NCBI RefSeq assembly: GCF_022747945.1
Contig: NZ_JALDST010000001.1
Span: 2,852,001 to 2,916,000, forward strand
Source of the DNA: Micromonospora sp. R77
GTDB lineage: Bacteria; Actinomycetota; Actinomycetes; Mycobacteriales; Micromonosporaceae
Length of the DNA stretch: 64,000 nucleotides
Reading direction: 5' to 3'
Positions 26,529 to 35,305 of the stretch are shown here, piece after piece. The notes under the pieces were generated by a model. The model searched no databases. It was not told where the DNA came from and worked only from the letters and a program-made list of their open reading frames with translations. Position 1 is the first letter of the stretch. Every line of letters begins with the position of its first letter. A program made the translations under genes and the position numbers.

Positions 26529-28348
26529 CAGCGCAGGCCCGCCTGCTCGGTGGCAGGTATCAGGTCGGCGAGCTGCTCGGCTACGGCGGCATGGCAGAGG
26601 TGCACCGCGGTCGCGATCTCCGGCTCGGTCGGGACGTGGCGATCAAGATGCTCCGGGCCGACCTGGCGCGGGACGCCACCTTCCAGATGCGGTTCCGCCG
26701 GGAGGCGCAGAACGCCGCCTCGCTCAACCACCCGGCCATCGTCGCCGTGTACGACACCGGCGAGGAGACCGGGCCGACCGGCGAGACGCTGCCGTTCATC
26801 GTGATGGAGTTCGTCAACGGGCGGACCCTCAAGGAGGTGCTGGGCGCCGAGGGGCGGCTCCAGCCCCGTCGGGCGCTGGAGATCTGCGCCGACATGTGCG
26901 CGGCGCTGGAGTTCAGCCACCGGCACGGCATCATCCACCGGGACATCAAGCCCGGCAACGTGATGCTCACCCAGACCGGCCAGGTCAAGGTGATGGACTT
27001 CGGCATCGCCCGGGCCCTGGCCAGCGGCGCCACCACGATGACCCAGACCAGCGCCGTGATCGGCACCGCGCAATATCTTTCCCCCGAGCAGGCGCGGGGC
27101 GAGGCCGTCGACGCCCGCTCCGACGTGTACGCGGGCGGCTGCGTGCTGTTCGAGCTGCTCTGCGGGCACCCGCCGTTCGTCGGGGACAGCCCGGTCAGCG
27201 TCGCGTACCAGCACGTGCGGGAGGCGCCGCCCACGCCGAGCGACATCAACCCGGACGTGAACCCGGCGGTCGACGCGATCGTGCTGAAGGCGCTGTCGAA
27301 GAACCCGCTCAACCGCTACCAGAGCGCCGGCGAGATGCGGGCGGACCTGCTCCGCGCCGCCGCCGGCCGGCCCGTGCTGGCCACCCCGGTCATGCCGGCC
27401 GAGGAGACCGCGCCGATGGCTCCGGCCGCCGCCGGCTACCAGCAGACCCAGGTGATGGGTCCGCAGACGCGGCAGCAGATGCCGGCCCGGGTCGGCGACC
27501 CGCGCAAGCGGAAGAGCTCCTCCTGGGTGATCGCCACGTTCGCCGCGCTGGGTGTGCTGGCGGTGATCGCCCTGGTCGCCGCCCTGATGCTCAACAAGAG
27601 CGGCAGCGGGAAGGTCCAGGTGCCGTCGGTCAAGGGGTTGTCCCAGGCCGCGGCGGAGGCCGAGGTCCGCAAGGCCGGCCTGATCCCGGTGGCCGGCGAC
27701 CCGGTGCAGAACACCACCTGCCAGAAGGGCAGCGTGGTCGACCAGGAGCCGCCGGCGAACTCGGAGCTGGAGAAGAACCGCAACGTCACCCTCTCCGTCT
27801 GCACCGGCCCGGGGAAGGTCACCATCCCGCAGGGGCTGGTCAAGTCGCAGTTCACGAACGTCAAGCAGCAGCTCGAGGCCCTGGGACTGAAGGTCGACGA
27901 CACGCTGGTCAACGACAGTGCGCAGGAGGGCACGGTCGTCGACATCAGCCCCAACGAAGGGACCGACGTGCCTCCGAACAGCACCGTCAAGGTGCAGGTC
28001 TCGCGGGGCAACGTCACCGAGGTCCCGGACGTGCGGGGCTACACCAAGGAGCAGGCGACCAAGCGGCTGGAGGACGCCGGCTACAAGGTCCGGACCCGCG
28101 ACGGCGACGAGGTGCCGGCGGCCGAGGCAGGCAAGGTGACCGATCAGTCGCCGAAGGCGGGGACGAAGCTGGCCAGGGGTGAGCGGGTGACCATCGAGGT
28201 GAGCGTGCCGCTGCCCGAGCCGTCCGACTCGCCGAGCGCCACGCCGACCAGCCCGGCTCCCTCCGGATCGCCGACCACCCCCGGGGGTACGGGTGGCGGC
28301 GGCCTGCCGTTCCCGACCACCCCGCCCGGCCGGCTCCCGGTCGACTGA
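26525..28348 (+). CDS. pknB: Ser/Thr protein kinase PknB with PASTA domains
   Basis: A 607-residue kinase. The N-terminal catalytic domain (about 8-275) shows YGGMAEVHRGRD, VAIKMLR, IHRDIKPGNVML, DFGIARA and the activation loop TTMTQTSAVIGTAQYLSPEQ. Next come a linker, one transmembrane helix (WVIATFAALGVLAVIALVAAL, about 342-362), three clear PASTA repeats (about 370-560; starts VQVPSVKGLS, VTIPQGLVKS and TEVPDVRGYT) and a Pro/Ser tail. It senses muropeptides or lipid II and controls growth and division. ATG 26525 lies in the pknA stop overlap. Last gene of the operon. Confidence 0.96.
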   Translation: MTAQARLLGGRYQVGELLGYGGMAEVHRGRDLRLGRDVAIKMLRADLARDATFQMRFRREAQNAASLNHPAIVAVYDTGEETGPTGETLPFIVMEFVNGRTLKEVLGAEGRLQPRRALEICADMCAALEFSHRHGIIHRDIKPGNVMLTQTGQVKVMDFGIARALASGATTMTQTSAVIGTAQYLSPEQARGEAVDARSDVYAGGCVLFELLCGHPPFVGDSPVSVAYQHVREAPPTPSDINPDVNPAVDAIVLKALSKNPLNRYQSAGEMRADLLRAAAGRPVLATPVMPAEETAPMAPAAAGYQQTQVMGPQTRQQMPARVGDPRKRKSSSWVIATFAALGVLAVIALVAALMLNKSGSGKVQVPSVKGLSQAAAEAEVRKAGLIPVAGDPVQNTTCQKGSVVDQEPPANSELEKNRNVTLSVCTGPGKVTIPQGLVKSQFTNVKQQLEALGLKVDDTLVNDSAQEGTVVDISPNEGTDVPPNSTVKVQVSRGNVTEVPDVRGYTKEQATKRLEDAGYKVRTRDGDEVPAAEAGKVTDQSPKAGTKLARGERVTIEVSVPLPEPSDSPSATPTSPAPSGSPTTPGGTGGGGLPFPTTPPGRLPVD

Positions 28349-28408
28349 CCCCGGCGCCGGTCCGCTCGACGCCGCCGTCGACCAGGGCGGCCGGCTGCTC
28401 GATGGCGG

Positions 28409-29059
28409 TCAGGTGGTGGCGAAGGCGGCGCGGCGACGGGCGTCCACCTCGGCGGCCAGCTCCGGGGCGCGCTCCAGCGCCTCGGTGAAGCCGCACACCG
28501 CCAGCCAGTTCGCCAGCATCAGGTGACCGCCCTCGGTCAGCACGGACTCCGGGTGGAACTGGACGCCCTCGATGGGCAGCGTCCGGTGCCGCATCGCCAT
28601 CACCACCCCCGATTCGGTCCAGCCGGTCACCTCCAGCTCCGCCGGCAGCGTCTCGGGCAGCACGGCGAGCGAGTGGTAGCGGGTGGCGGTGAACGGGTCC
28701 GGCAGGCCGGCGAGCACGCCGACGCCGTGGTGGCGTACCTCGGAGGTCTTGCCGTGCAGCAGTTCCGGCGCCCGGGTGACGGTGCCGCCGAACGCCTCGC
28801 CGATGGCCTGGTGGCCGAGGCAGACGCCGAAGAGCGGGAGCTTCCCGGCGTACTCCCGGATGACGTCCAGGCAGATGCCGGCGCGGTCCGGGCTGCCCGG
28901 TCCGGGCGAGAGCAGGACGCCGTCCGCGCCGACCCGGCCGACCTCGGCCACGTCGATCTCGTCGTTGCGGCGGACCTCGCAGTCCACGCCGAGCTGGCCC
29001 AGGTATTGCACCAGGTTGAAGACGAACGAGTCGTAGTTGTCGATCACCAGGACGCGCAT
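28409..29059 (-). CDS. pabA: Glutamine amidotransferase, PabA/TrpG type
   Basis: A 216-residue class I amidotransferase. It would release ammonia from glutamine for aminodeoxychorismate or anthranilate synthesis. It begins MRVLVIDNYDSFVFNLVQYL, carries SPGPGSPDRAG, the nucleophile loop GVCLGHQAIGEAFGG (Cys near 80), RYHSLAV and the catalytic HPESVLTEGG. Starts at ATG 29059 with AGGTGA upstream. Position beside pknB is the usual place of an actinobacterial pabA/trpG; whether it serves folate, tryptophan or both cannot be decided, since no component I gene is present. Confidence 0.92.
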   Translation of the reverse strand: MRVLVIDNYDSFVFNLVQYLGQLGVDCEVRRNDEIDVAEVGRVGADGVLLSPGPGSPDRAGICLDVIREYAGKLPLFGVCLGHQAIGEAFGGTVTRAPELLHGKTSEVRHHGVGVLAGLPDPFTATRYHSLAVLPETLPAELEVTGWTESGVVMAMRHRTLPIEGVQFHPESVLTEGGHLMLANWLAVCGFTEALERAPELAAEVDARRRAAFATT

Positions 29060-29063
29060 CGGT

Positions 29064-29345
29064 TCACCTGTTCGGGGTGGAGGGCGGGGCGTTGTTCGAG
29101 TGGGTGCTGTACGGCAGTTCCTCGTCGGTGGGGGCGTTGCTGGGCACCGTGAGGCCGCCGTCGCCGCTGTCACCGGGCACCCCGGAGTCCTGGGTGACCT
29201 GGACGTCGTCGAAGGGGAGCAGCGGCTCGGCCCAGGGGAAGACGACGAACCAGAGCAGCGCCACCGTCGCGGCGGTGATCAGCACCGAGCCGACCAGCTT
29301 GCCGGGCAGCCCGAACGGGAGCTTGCGCCAGATCCACGCGTACAT
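29064..29345 (-). CDS. Small one-helix membrane protein
   Basis: A 93-residue protein beginning MYAWIWRKLPFG, with one transmembrane helix (LVGSVLITAATVALLWFVVFPW, about 16-38) and an acidic, Gly/Asn/Pro-rich external tail. The conserved N-terminus (YAWIWRKLP) is seen in actinobacterial genes at this position near pknB and the sortase. GGAGG lies six bases upstream, within the sortase stop region (one-base gap). It is likely cotranscribed with the sortase, DUF881 and pabA genes. Function unknown. Confidence 0.85.
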   Translation of the reverse strand: MYAWIWRKLPFGLPGKLVGSVLITAATVALLWFVVFPWAEPLLPFDDVQVTQDSGVPGDSGDGGLTVPSNAPTDEELPYSTHSNNAPPSTPNR

Positions 29346-29346
29346 G

Positions 29347-31285
29347 TCAGCCTCCCAGCTCCGCCGGACGGCCGGCCGACTTGGCCTGCACGTGGTCCAG
29401 CCGGGCATGGATGATCAGGCGCTGGTAGTTGTCGAACTTCGGGTTGCAGGTGGTCAGGGTGAGCAGCTTCTCGGTCGGCTTCGCGCCGGGCTTCATCGGC
29501 ACCGGTGCCACCGCCTCGACCTGGCGCGGCGTGACGATGTGGCTCTGGTAGACCTTGTAGACGTACCACTCGGTCTGGCCCTCGACGACGATGTCGTCGC
29601 CGCTGTTCAGCTCGTCCAGCCGCCAGAAGGTGGCCCGGATGCGGTGCCCCGCGACGGCGAAGTTGCCCACCTCGCCGGGGAGCGCGCTCTTCGGGTAGTG
29701 GCCCGGGGCGTACCGGATGTCCTCGGGGGTGACTCCCTCGACGACGATCCAGTGCTTGTCGAACTTGGGGATGTAGAGCCCGGCGATGGGCTTGCCCTCC
29801 ACCGGGGGCCCGGGCTTCTTGGTCGGTCCCGGCGTCGGCCCGACCGTGGGATCGGGCGCCCAGGCCTGGGCGAGTTGGCTGTTCAGGTCGTTCTGACGGG
29901 CGTCGACGATGATCGACTTGCCCCAGATCTCATAGCCGGCGAAGAGCAGTACGACCAGGCCGAAGGTGATCAGCAGCTCACCGGTGACGCGGACGCCGGT
30001 CCGCAGCCGGGAGGTCAGTGAGGGCCGGGTCAGCTCCGAGTAGACGCTCTTGTAGCCCTCGCCGGTCTGCTCGGGCCGCAGCTGTACGACCCGTTCGCCC
30101 CGGCGGGGGCGCGGCGGTTCGGCCGGGGTGTCGCCCTCCCCGTCGGCCGGTTCGCCGGTGTCCCGCACCGGTGGTACGGCACCCATCAGGGCCGTCGAGT
30201 CCACTGGCGGGGTGGGTCGTCGACCGGTGACCGGCGGGATCACGGCGGTGGCCCCCGGATCCACGGGCCCGCCCGGTTCGCCGTGGGGTGGCTGCCGGCG
30301 GCCCGCACCGGGCGAGTCGGGCCGAGCGGGGTCGTTCCTGCGGGTGGGCCCGGGACGGTCACCCACCTTGGGGATGATCGCCGTCGGCGCCTCGCCCATG
30401 GCCGCCGGCCGTACCGTCGGCGGGCCGGGCCGATCGCCACTCGCCCGGCCGTCGAGCGGCCCGGCTGCAGGATCGTGGGGTCCGTCGAGCGGGCCGCCGG
30501 TGGCCGGCGGCCGCGGTCCCGGGCGTTCGTCCCGGTCGCCGGTCGGCCGTCCCACCGCAGGCCCGGGGCCGCCGGGCCGCCGTTCGGCCGGTGGCGTCGC
30601 GGAGCTGCGCGGTCCGACCGGCGGAACCACCTCGGTGGGCCCGTCGACCGGACCGGCCGCAGGGGTACGTCGCTCGCCGGGGGAGCGGTGAAGGCAGGAG
30701 ACCCACCGGCCGGGCCACGCCGGCCGGCCGGCGTGGCAGCGGGACCCCGTCCACCGGTACGCGGAGCATCGGTGGGTGGGGCGGTGGCGCGCCCGCCGAA
30801 CGGGTCGCCCGGCGGGGCGCCGGTCGGACGTCGGACAGGCTCGTCGGCGGCACCCGGCCGGCCGGCGGGCTGGCGCTGACCGGTCCGGCGGCGGCCGGAC
30901 GCTGCGCGGGGCCGGGAGCCGGGTGCTGGGGGGTGGCGGCGGTCGAGCGCTGCGGGGCGGGCTGGCGGGTGCCCGGGTCGGCGGCGGCCGGACGTTGGGG
31001 GGCACCGGGAGCCGACGGTCCGGTCGGGGCGTTGCCGGGCCAGGCGGGCGGCGGGGCGCGGAACCGGTCGCCGCCGCCCCCGGGGGCACGGGCACCGGTG
31101 ACGGGTCGGGCGGTACCGGCGGCGGGCCGGGCCGGGCGACGGGCCGGTTCGGCCCGCCGGTCGTCGTCCGGCCAGGGCAGGTCGAGCGGCGGCCGGGGCG
31201 GGCCCGGCCGGTCGACCTTGCGGAGGAACGCGGTGGGGTCCTCGCCCTGATCGCGGTGACGCCCGTCGCGGTCGTCCTCGGTCAC
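29347..31285 (-). pseudogene. Class E sortase gene with two frame breaks
   Basis: From GTG 31285, overlapping the DUF881 stop as GTGA, the frame gives a plausible N-terminus ([20 protein letters not shown]). A second frame carries the middle ([19 protein letters not shown] ... [15 protein letters not shown]) and a third the rest. The last frame holds the transmembrane helix ([19 protein letters not shown]) and the sortase domain: FAVAGHRIR (His), [11 protein letters not shown] (catalytic Cys) and [10 protein letters not shown] (Arg). The switches lie near 30850 and 30670, both of -1 sign, in a Pro/Arg/Gly-rich low-complexity linker of over 300 residues. The catalytic part (about 29347-30100) is intact. 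Indels in sequencing are as likely as real decay. Confidence 0.75.
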
Positions 31286-32091
31286 CGGGGGACCTTCGCC
31301 GAGCGCAGGGTGGTCGAGTCCTCGAACGCCGGGACGGTGACCGGGGAGACCGTCTGGCGGTAGCCGAGCTGGTAGTGGTCGACCGCTTCCTTGAACAACC
31401 GGACTCCCTCAGACGCGGCGAGGGCCTGCTCGAGGGCAGCGGGATCGCCAATCGCTACGATCTTGAACGGAGGGGAGTACACCCGGCCGTGCAGCAGCAG
31501 GGTGTTACCGACGCAGCGTACCGCGCTGGTGCTGAGCACGCGGACGTTCATGATTGACATGGCTTCGGCCCCGCCGGCCCAGAGCGCGTTCACGACCGCC
31601 TGGACGTCGCCCTGGTGGACGACCAGGTCGTCGTTGCTGGCCCCCTTGGGCAGTGGCTGGTCGTTGCGTCGGGGCGGCGCGTCGTTCAGTTCGATCGTGA
31701 TGCCGGTCCCGGTGAGCGCGGTCAAGCCGGCGGCCTGCCGGCTGGCGGCGGCCCGGTCCTGTTGCAGTTTGATCGGCCTGTCGGTGTTGGCCAGGGCGGC
31801 CGTCTCGCTCTCGACCTCGGCGCGCAGCCGGGCGGCCCGCAGTTCGCTGGCGGCCACCTGCTCCCGCCGGTCCTCGATCAACTGGGTGAGCTGGGGACGC
31901 CGGTCCTCGCGCAGGGCGGTGCCGCCGGCCGTGGTGGCGGTGGTGGTGAAGAGCAGCCCGGCGGCGGCGGCGATCAGCGGCACCCCGACCGACCAGCCCG
32001 GCCGTCGCTGCCGGGGCCGCCGTGGCAGCAGGCCGGCGACCGCCCGCCGGAGCACCTTCTGCCAGGAGGCCGCGCCGGATGTGTACTCCAC
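31282..32091 (-). CDS. DUF881 family membrane protein
   Basis: A 269-residue protein with an N-terminal helix (VGVPLIAAAAGLLFTTTATT, about 35-54), a coiled-coil-like segment (about 68-118, RREQVAASELRAARLRAEVESETAAL) and a DUF881 domain. Its signature is NDDLVVHQGDVQAVVNALWAGGAEAMSI and the GNTLLLHGRVYSPPFKIVAIGD stretch. DUF881 proteins are regularly found near crgA and the sortase in actinobacteria and are thought to act in division or envelope assembly. GTG 32091 has AAGGAA upstream; its end overlaps the sortase start. Confidence 0.9.
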   Translation of the reverse strand: MEYTSGAASWQKVLRRAVAGLLPRRPRQRRPGWSVGVPLIAAAAGLLFTTTATTAGGTALREDRRPQLTQLIEDRREQVAASELRAARLRAEVESETAALANTDRPIKLQQDRAAASRQAAGLTALTGTGITIELNDAPPRRNDQPLPKGASNDDLVVHQGDVQAVVNALWAGGAEAMSIMNVRVLSTSAVRCVGNTLLLHGRVYSPPFKIVAIGDPAALEQALAASEGVRLFKEAVDHYQLGYRQTVSPVTVPAFEDSTTLRSAKVPR

Positions 32092-32309
32092 CGAGCGTTC
32101 CTTCCCCGTCGTCTCGTGCCGGGCCGCGGGCTGCGGACCGGGTGCCCGACCCGAAAAAGTCGGTCACTCCGCGCACCGGCCTGACCCCATTCGTGGCCTG
32201 GACGGTCCGTCGGGACTACGCTAGCTGTCGAACATTATTGGCCATGGACCGTCGCCCCCGCGCCCGGTTGTCAGGCCGGACGAGGTCGTCACCCCCTCTG
32301 GAGAGCGTC

Positions 32310-32573
32310 GTGCCCAAGTCTCAGGTCCGCAAGAAGAAGGTGTACACCCCACCGACGGACGTACGTCCGACGGCGACGGCGGCGACGCGCAAGCCTAGCC
32401 CGGTCTGGCTGCCGATCACCGCTGTCGCGCTGATCGTGGGTGGCATCGGCTGGCTGGTCGTCTACTACCTCTCCGAGCAGGCCTACCCGGTCGCCACGTG
32501 GGGGTACTGGAACCTCGCGGTGGGCTTCGGCGCGATGGTCGCCTCGCTGGTCCTGCTCTCCCGCTGGCGCTGA
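32310..32573 (+). CDS. crgA: Cell division protein CrgA
   Basis: An 87-residue protein starting VPKSQVRKKKVYTPP, with two transmembrane helices (VWLPITAVALIVGGIGWLVVYY, about 32-54; WNLAVGFGAMVASLVLLS, about 66-84) and an external loop PVATWGY. This is the standard CrgA layout. CrgA recruits PBPs and FtsI to the septum and in Streptomyces restrains Z-ring formation. GTG 32310 has GGAGAG seven bases upstream. It is divergent from the DUF881-sortase genes. Confidence 0.94.
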   Translation: MPKSQVRKKKVYTPPTDVRPTATAATRKPSPVWLPITAVALIVGGIGWLVVYYLSEQAYPVATWGYWNLAVGFGAMVASLVLLSRWR

Positions 32574-32973
32574 CCCGGTCGAGGTCCGGCCCGGTTCCCG
32601 ACGGCTCCGGCCCGGCGCGTCCCGCGCCGCGCCGCGACCGTCCGGGATCCGGGCCGTCGTCGTGTGCCGGGCCGTCCGGTCCATCCGGCCGGGGGCCGTC
32701 CCGGCGGGCGGACGTACGTCACGCCACGACGCCCCTGACCGGCGCGCTGCGCCGGGTCCACCTAAGGTGTGCGCAGGGCGGCGTGGCCGGATGCGAGATG
32801 ACTCACGTTACTGCTGGGTAACCTTGCGCGTAGGCTGCACTGCATGACCGAGCGGAGCGAGGTCATCGACCGGTCGGGTCGGGGAAGCGGGTCGGGCACC
32901 ACGCCATCCGCTCCTTGAGCCGACCCCGGTCGCCGAGCCGCTCGACCAGGCAGCAGACCGGGAGGCCAACTCG
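32574..32973. other. 400-bp non-coding region before the Fe-S oxidoreductase
   Basis: No supported gene. The left half (32580-32740) is very G+C-rich and featureless apart from short dyads after crgA. The right half contains the GTTAC/GTAAC palindrome at 32807-32822 followed by TTGCGCGTAGGCT, and a long leader to the start at 32974. Confidence 0.5.
32807..32822. promoter_or_regulatory. Palindrome GTTAC-N6-GTAAC, copy A
   Basis: GTTACTGCTGGGTAAC lies about 150 bp before the Fe-S oxidoreductase start. It differs at only two central positions from GTTACTGATCGGTAAC at 54294-54309, just before the FadE5-like gene. Perfect five-base arms with a six-base centre suit a dimeric TetR-type repressor. 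Confidence 0.5.
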
Positions 32974-35172
32974 ATGGGCAGCGTCCAGATCGTCACCACG
33001 ATCCTCGCGGCCGCCATCACCGCGGTGGCGGTGTGGCTTGCGGTGCGCGCGGTCATGAAGATGACGGCGGTGATCCGGCTGGGGCAACCGGCGCCGGAGC
33101 GCTTCACCGACAAGGGCACCCGTACGAAGACCATGCTGACGGAGACCGTCGGCCACACCCGCATGCTCAAGTGGAGCGTGGTGGGCGCGGCGCACTGGAC
33201 CGTGATGGTCGGCTTCGTCGTGCTGTCGCTGCTGGTGCTCGAGGCGTACTTCGAGGTCGTCACCCCGACCGGCGGGCTGCCGATCATCGGGGGCTGGACG
33301 GTCTTCGGCCTGGTCACCGAGTGGATCGGCATCCTCGGCCTGATCGGCATCGTGGTGCTGATGGCGATCCGGCTGCGCAACCGGCCGACCCGGCCGGGCG
33401 GGCGGTCCCGGTTCACCGGCTCCACGATGTGGCAGGGCTACTTCGTCGAGTGGATCGTGCTGCTGGTCCTGATCTTCGGCTTCGTGATCCGGGGCTTCAA
33501 GGTCGCCACCGACCACTTCGAGTACCCGGTCTGGGCCACCCCGCTCAGCCACGCCGTCGGCGCGGTGCTCCCCGCCTGGCAGAGCGGTGCCAGCGTCGCC
33601 GCGCTCATCAAGATCATCATTTCGATGACCTGGCTCATCGTCATCTCGCTGAACGTCACCATGGGTGTCGCCTGGCACCGCTTCCTGGCCTTCCCGAACA
33701 TCTTCTTCAAGCGCGACCCGGCGAAGCCGGCCGGTTCCGGCCTGGGCCCGCTCCGCCCGATGATGAGCGAGGGCAAGCCGCTCGACTTCGAGGAGGCCGA
33801 CCCGGAGAAGGACCAGTTCGGCGTCGCCCAGGTCGAGCAGTTCAGCTGGAAGGGCCTGCTGGACTTCAGCACCTGCACCGAGTGCGGCCGCTGCCAGTCG
33901 CAGTGCCCGGCCTGGAACACCGGCAAGCCGCTGTCGCCGAAGCTGCTGGTGCTGAGCCTGCGCGACCACGCGTACGCCAAGGCGCCGTACCTGCTGGCCG
34001 GCGGCGGCAAGGACCTGACCGGTGAGGAGAAGGCCACCGAGGCGCAGCTCGCCCACCTGGACGTGCTGACCCTGGCCGAGTCGAACAAGCCGCTGATCGG
34101 CACCGCCGACGAGGGCGGGATCATCGACCCGGACGTGCTGTGGTCCTGCACCACCTGCGGCGCCTGCGTCGAGCAGTGCCCGGTCGACATCGAGCACGTC
34201 GACCACATCGTCGACATGCGCCGCTACCAGGTGCTGATCGAGTCGAGCTTCCCGTCCGAGGCCGGCGTCATGCTCCGCAACCTGGAGAACAAGGGCAACC
34301 CGTGGGGCGCCCCGCAGAACACCCGTGAGGACTGGACCAAGGGGCTGGACTTCGAAGTGCCCCGGGTCGGCGAGGTCGAGGACTTCGAATACCTGTTCTG
34401 GGTCGGCTGCGCCGGGGCGTTCGAGGACCGGGCCAAGAAGACCACCCGGGCGGTCGCCACGCTGCTCAACGAGGCGGGCGTGAAGTTCGCCATCCTCGGC
34501 GAGGGCGAGACCTGCACCGGTGACCCGGCCCGCCGGATCGGCAACGAGTTCGTCTTCCAGATGCTGGCCCAGCAGAACGTCGAGACGCTGAACGAGGCGT
34601 TCGAGGGCCGGGAGAAGACCAAGCGCAAGATCGTCGCCACCTGCCCGCACTGCTTCAACACCCTCGGCAACGAGTACGGCCAGCTCGGCGGCGAGTTCGA
34701 GGTGGTCCACCACACCCAGCTCCTGGCCCACCTGGTCAGCACGGGCAAGCTCACCCCGGTGCAGCCGGTCGACGGCGGTGTGACCTACCACGACCCCTGC
34801 TACCTGGGCCGGCACAACCGGGTGTTCGCGGCTCCGCGCGAGGTGCTCGGCGACTCCATCCAGGGTGAGCTCACCGAGATGCCGCGCAACAGCGAGCGCT
34901 CCTTCTGCTGCGGCGCCGGTGGTGCCCGGATGTGGATGGAGGAGAAGATCGGCAAGCGGATCAACGTGGACCGGGTCGAGGAGGCCATGTCCACCGGGGC
35001 GAAGACCATCGCGGTCGGCTGCCCGTTCTGCTCGACGATGCTCAACGACGGGGTCAACGGCAAGGGCGCCGGCGAGGACGTCGAGGTCGTCGACGTCGCC
35101 AGCGTGCTGCTCCGCTCCCTCAAGCCCGAGGACGCCGCCGGCGCGCCGGAGACCGCCCCCACCGCCGGCTGA
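32974..35172 (+). CDS. Membrane (Fe-S)-binding oxidoreductase, heterodisulfide reductase-like
   Basis: A 732-residue fusion. The N-terminal part (about 1-240) has five to six transmembrane helices of NarI/HdrE type. A cytoplasmic 8Fe-ferredoxin-like region follows, with CTECGRCQSQCP (about 303-314) and CTTCGACVEQCP (about 392-403). Two cysteine-rich CCG domains close the protein (VGCAGAF ... CPHCFN; DPCYLGRH ... CCGAGGARMW, then GCPFCSTML). The layout agrees with the essential mycobacterial Rv0338c type. It probably passes electrons between the quinone pool and an unknown partner; a link to acyl-CoA dehydrogenase electron transfer is inference. GGGAGG precedes ATG 32974. Confidence 0.92.
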   Translation: MGSVQIVTTILAAAITAVAVWLAVRAVMKMTAVIRLGQPAPERFTDKGTRTKTMLTETVGHTRMLKWSVVGAAHWTVMVGFVVLSLLVLEAYFEVVTPTGGLPIIGGWTVFGLVTEWIGILGLIGIVVLMAIRLRNRPTRPGGRSRFTGSTMWQGYFVEWIVLLVLIFGFVIRGFKVATDHFEYPVWATPLSHAVGAVLPAWQSGASVAALIKIIISMTWLIVISLNVTMGVAWHRFLAFPNIFFKRDPAKPAGSGLGPLRPMMSEGKPLDFEEADPEKDQFGVAQVEQFSWKGLLDFSTCTECGRCQSQCPAWNTGKPLSPKLLVLSLRDHAYAKAPYLLAGGGKDLTGEEKATEAQLAHLDVLTLAESNKPLIGTADEGGIIDPDVLWSCTTCGACVEQCPVDIEHVDHIVDMRRYQVLIESSFPSEAGVMLRNLENKGNPWGAPQNTREDWTKGLDFEVPRVGEVEDFEYLFWVGCAGAFEDRAKKTTRAVATLLNEAGVKFAILGEGETCTGDPARRIGNEFVFQMLAQQNVETLNEAFEGREKTKRKIVATCPHCFNTLGNEYGQLGGEFEVVHHTQLLAHLVSTGKLTPVQPVDGGVTYHDPCYLGRHNRVFAAPREVLGDSIQGELTEMPRNSERSFCCGAGGARMWMEEKIGKRINVDRVEEAMSTGAKTIAVGCPFCSTMLNDGVNGKGAGEDVEVVDVASVLLRSLKPEDAAGAPETAPTAG

Positions 35173-35305
35173 CCTTCACCCACGCCCGACCAGCGGCGCC
35201 ACCCGTACCCCGGGTGGCGCCGCTGTCGTCGGCCGAGGGCCGGGCACGCGCCGCACGGGTGGACGGGTGGGGACCAGGTGCGCGGCTCGTCCGGTCGGCG
35301 GGCTC

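Noticed and set aside
30240..31451. 403-codon minus-strand frame over the sortase N-terminal region as a separate protein
   Set aside because: Only its middle part looks natural, and it fits as the missing piece of the sortase linker; the beginning is antisense-like.
32440..32847. Open frames in the region downstream of crgA
   Set aside because: They begin inside crgA in another frame and lack any domain; treated as non-coding.
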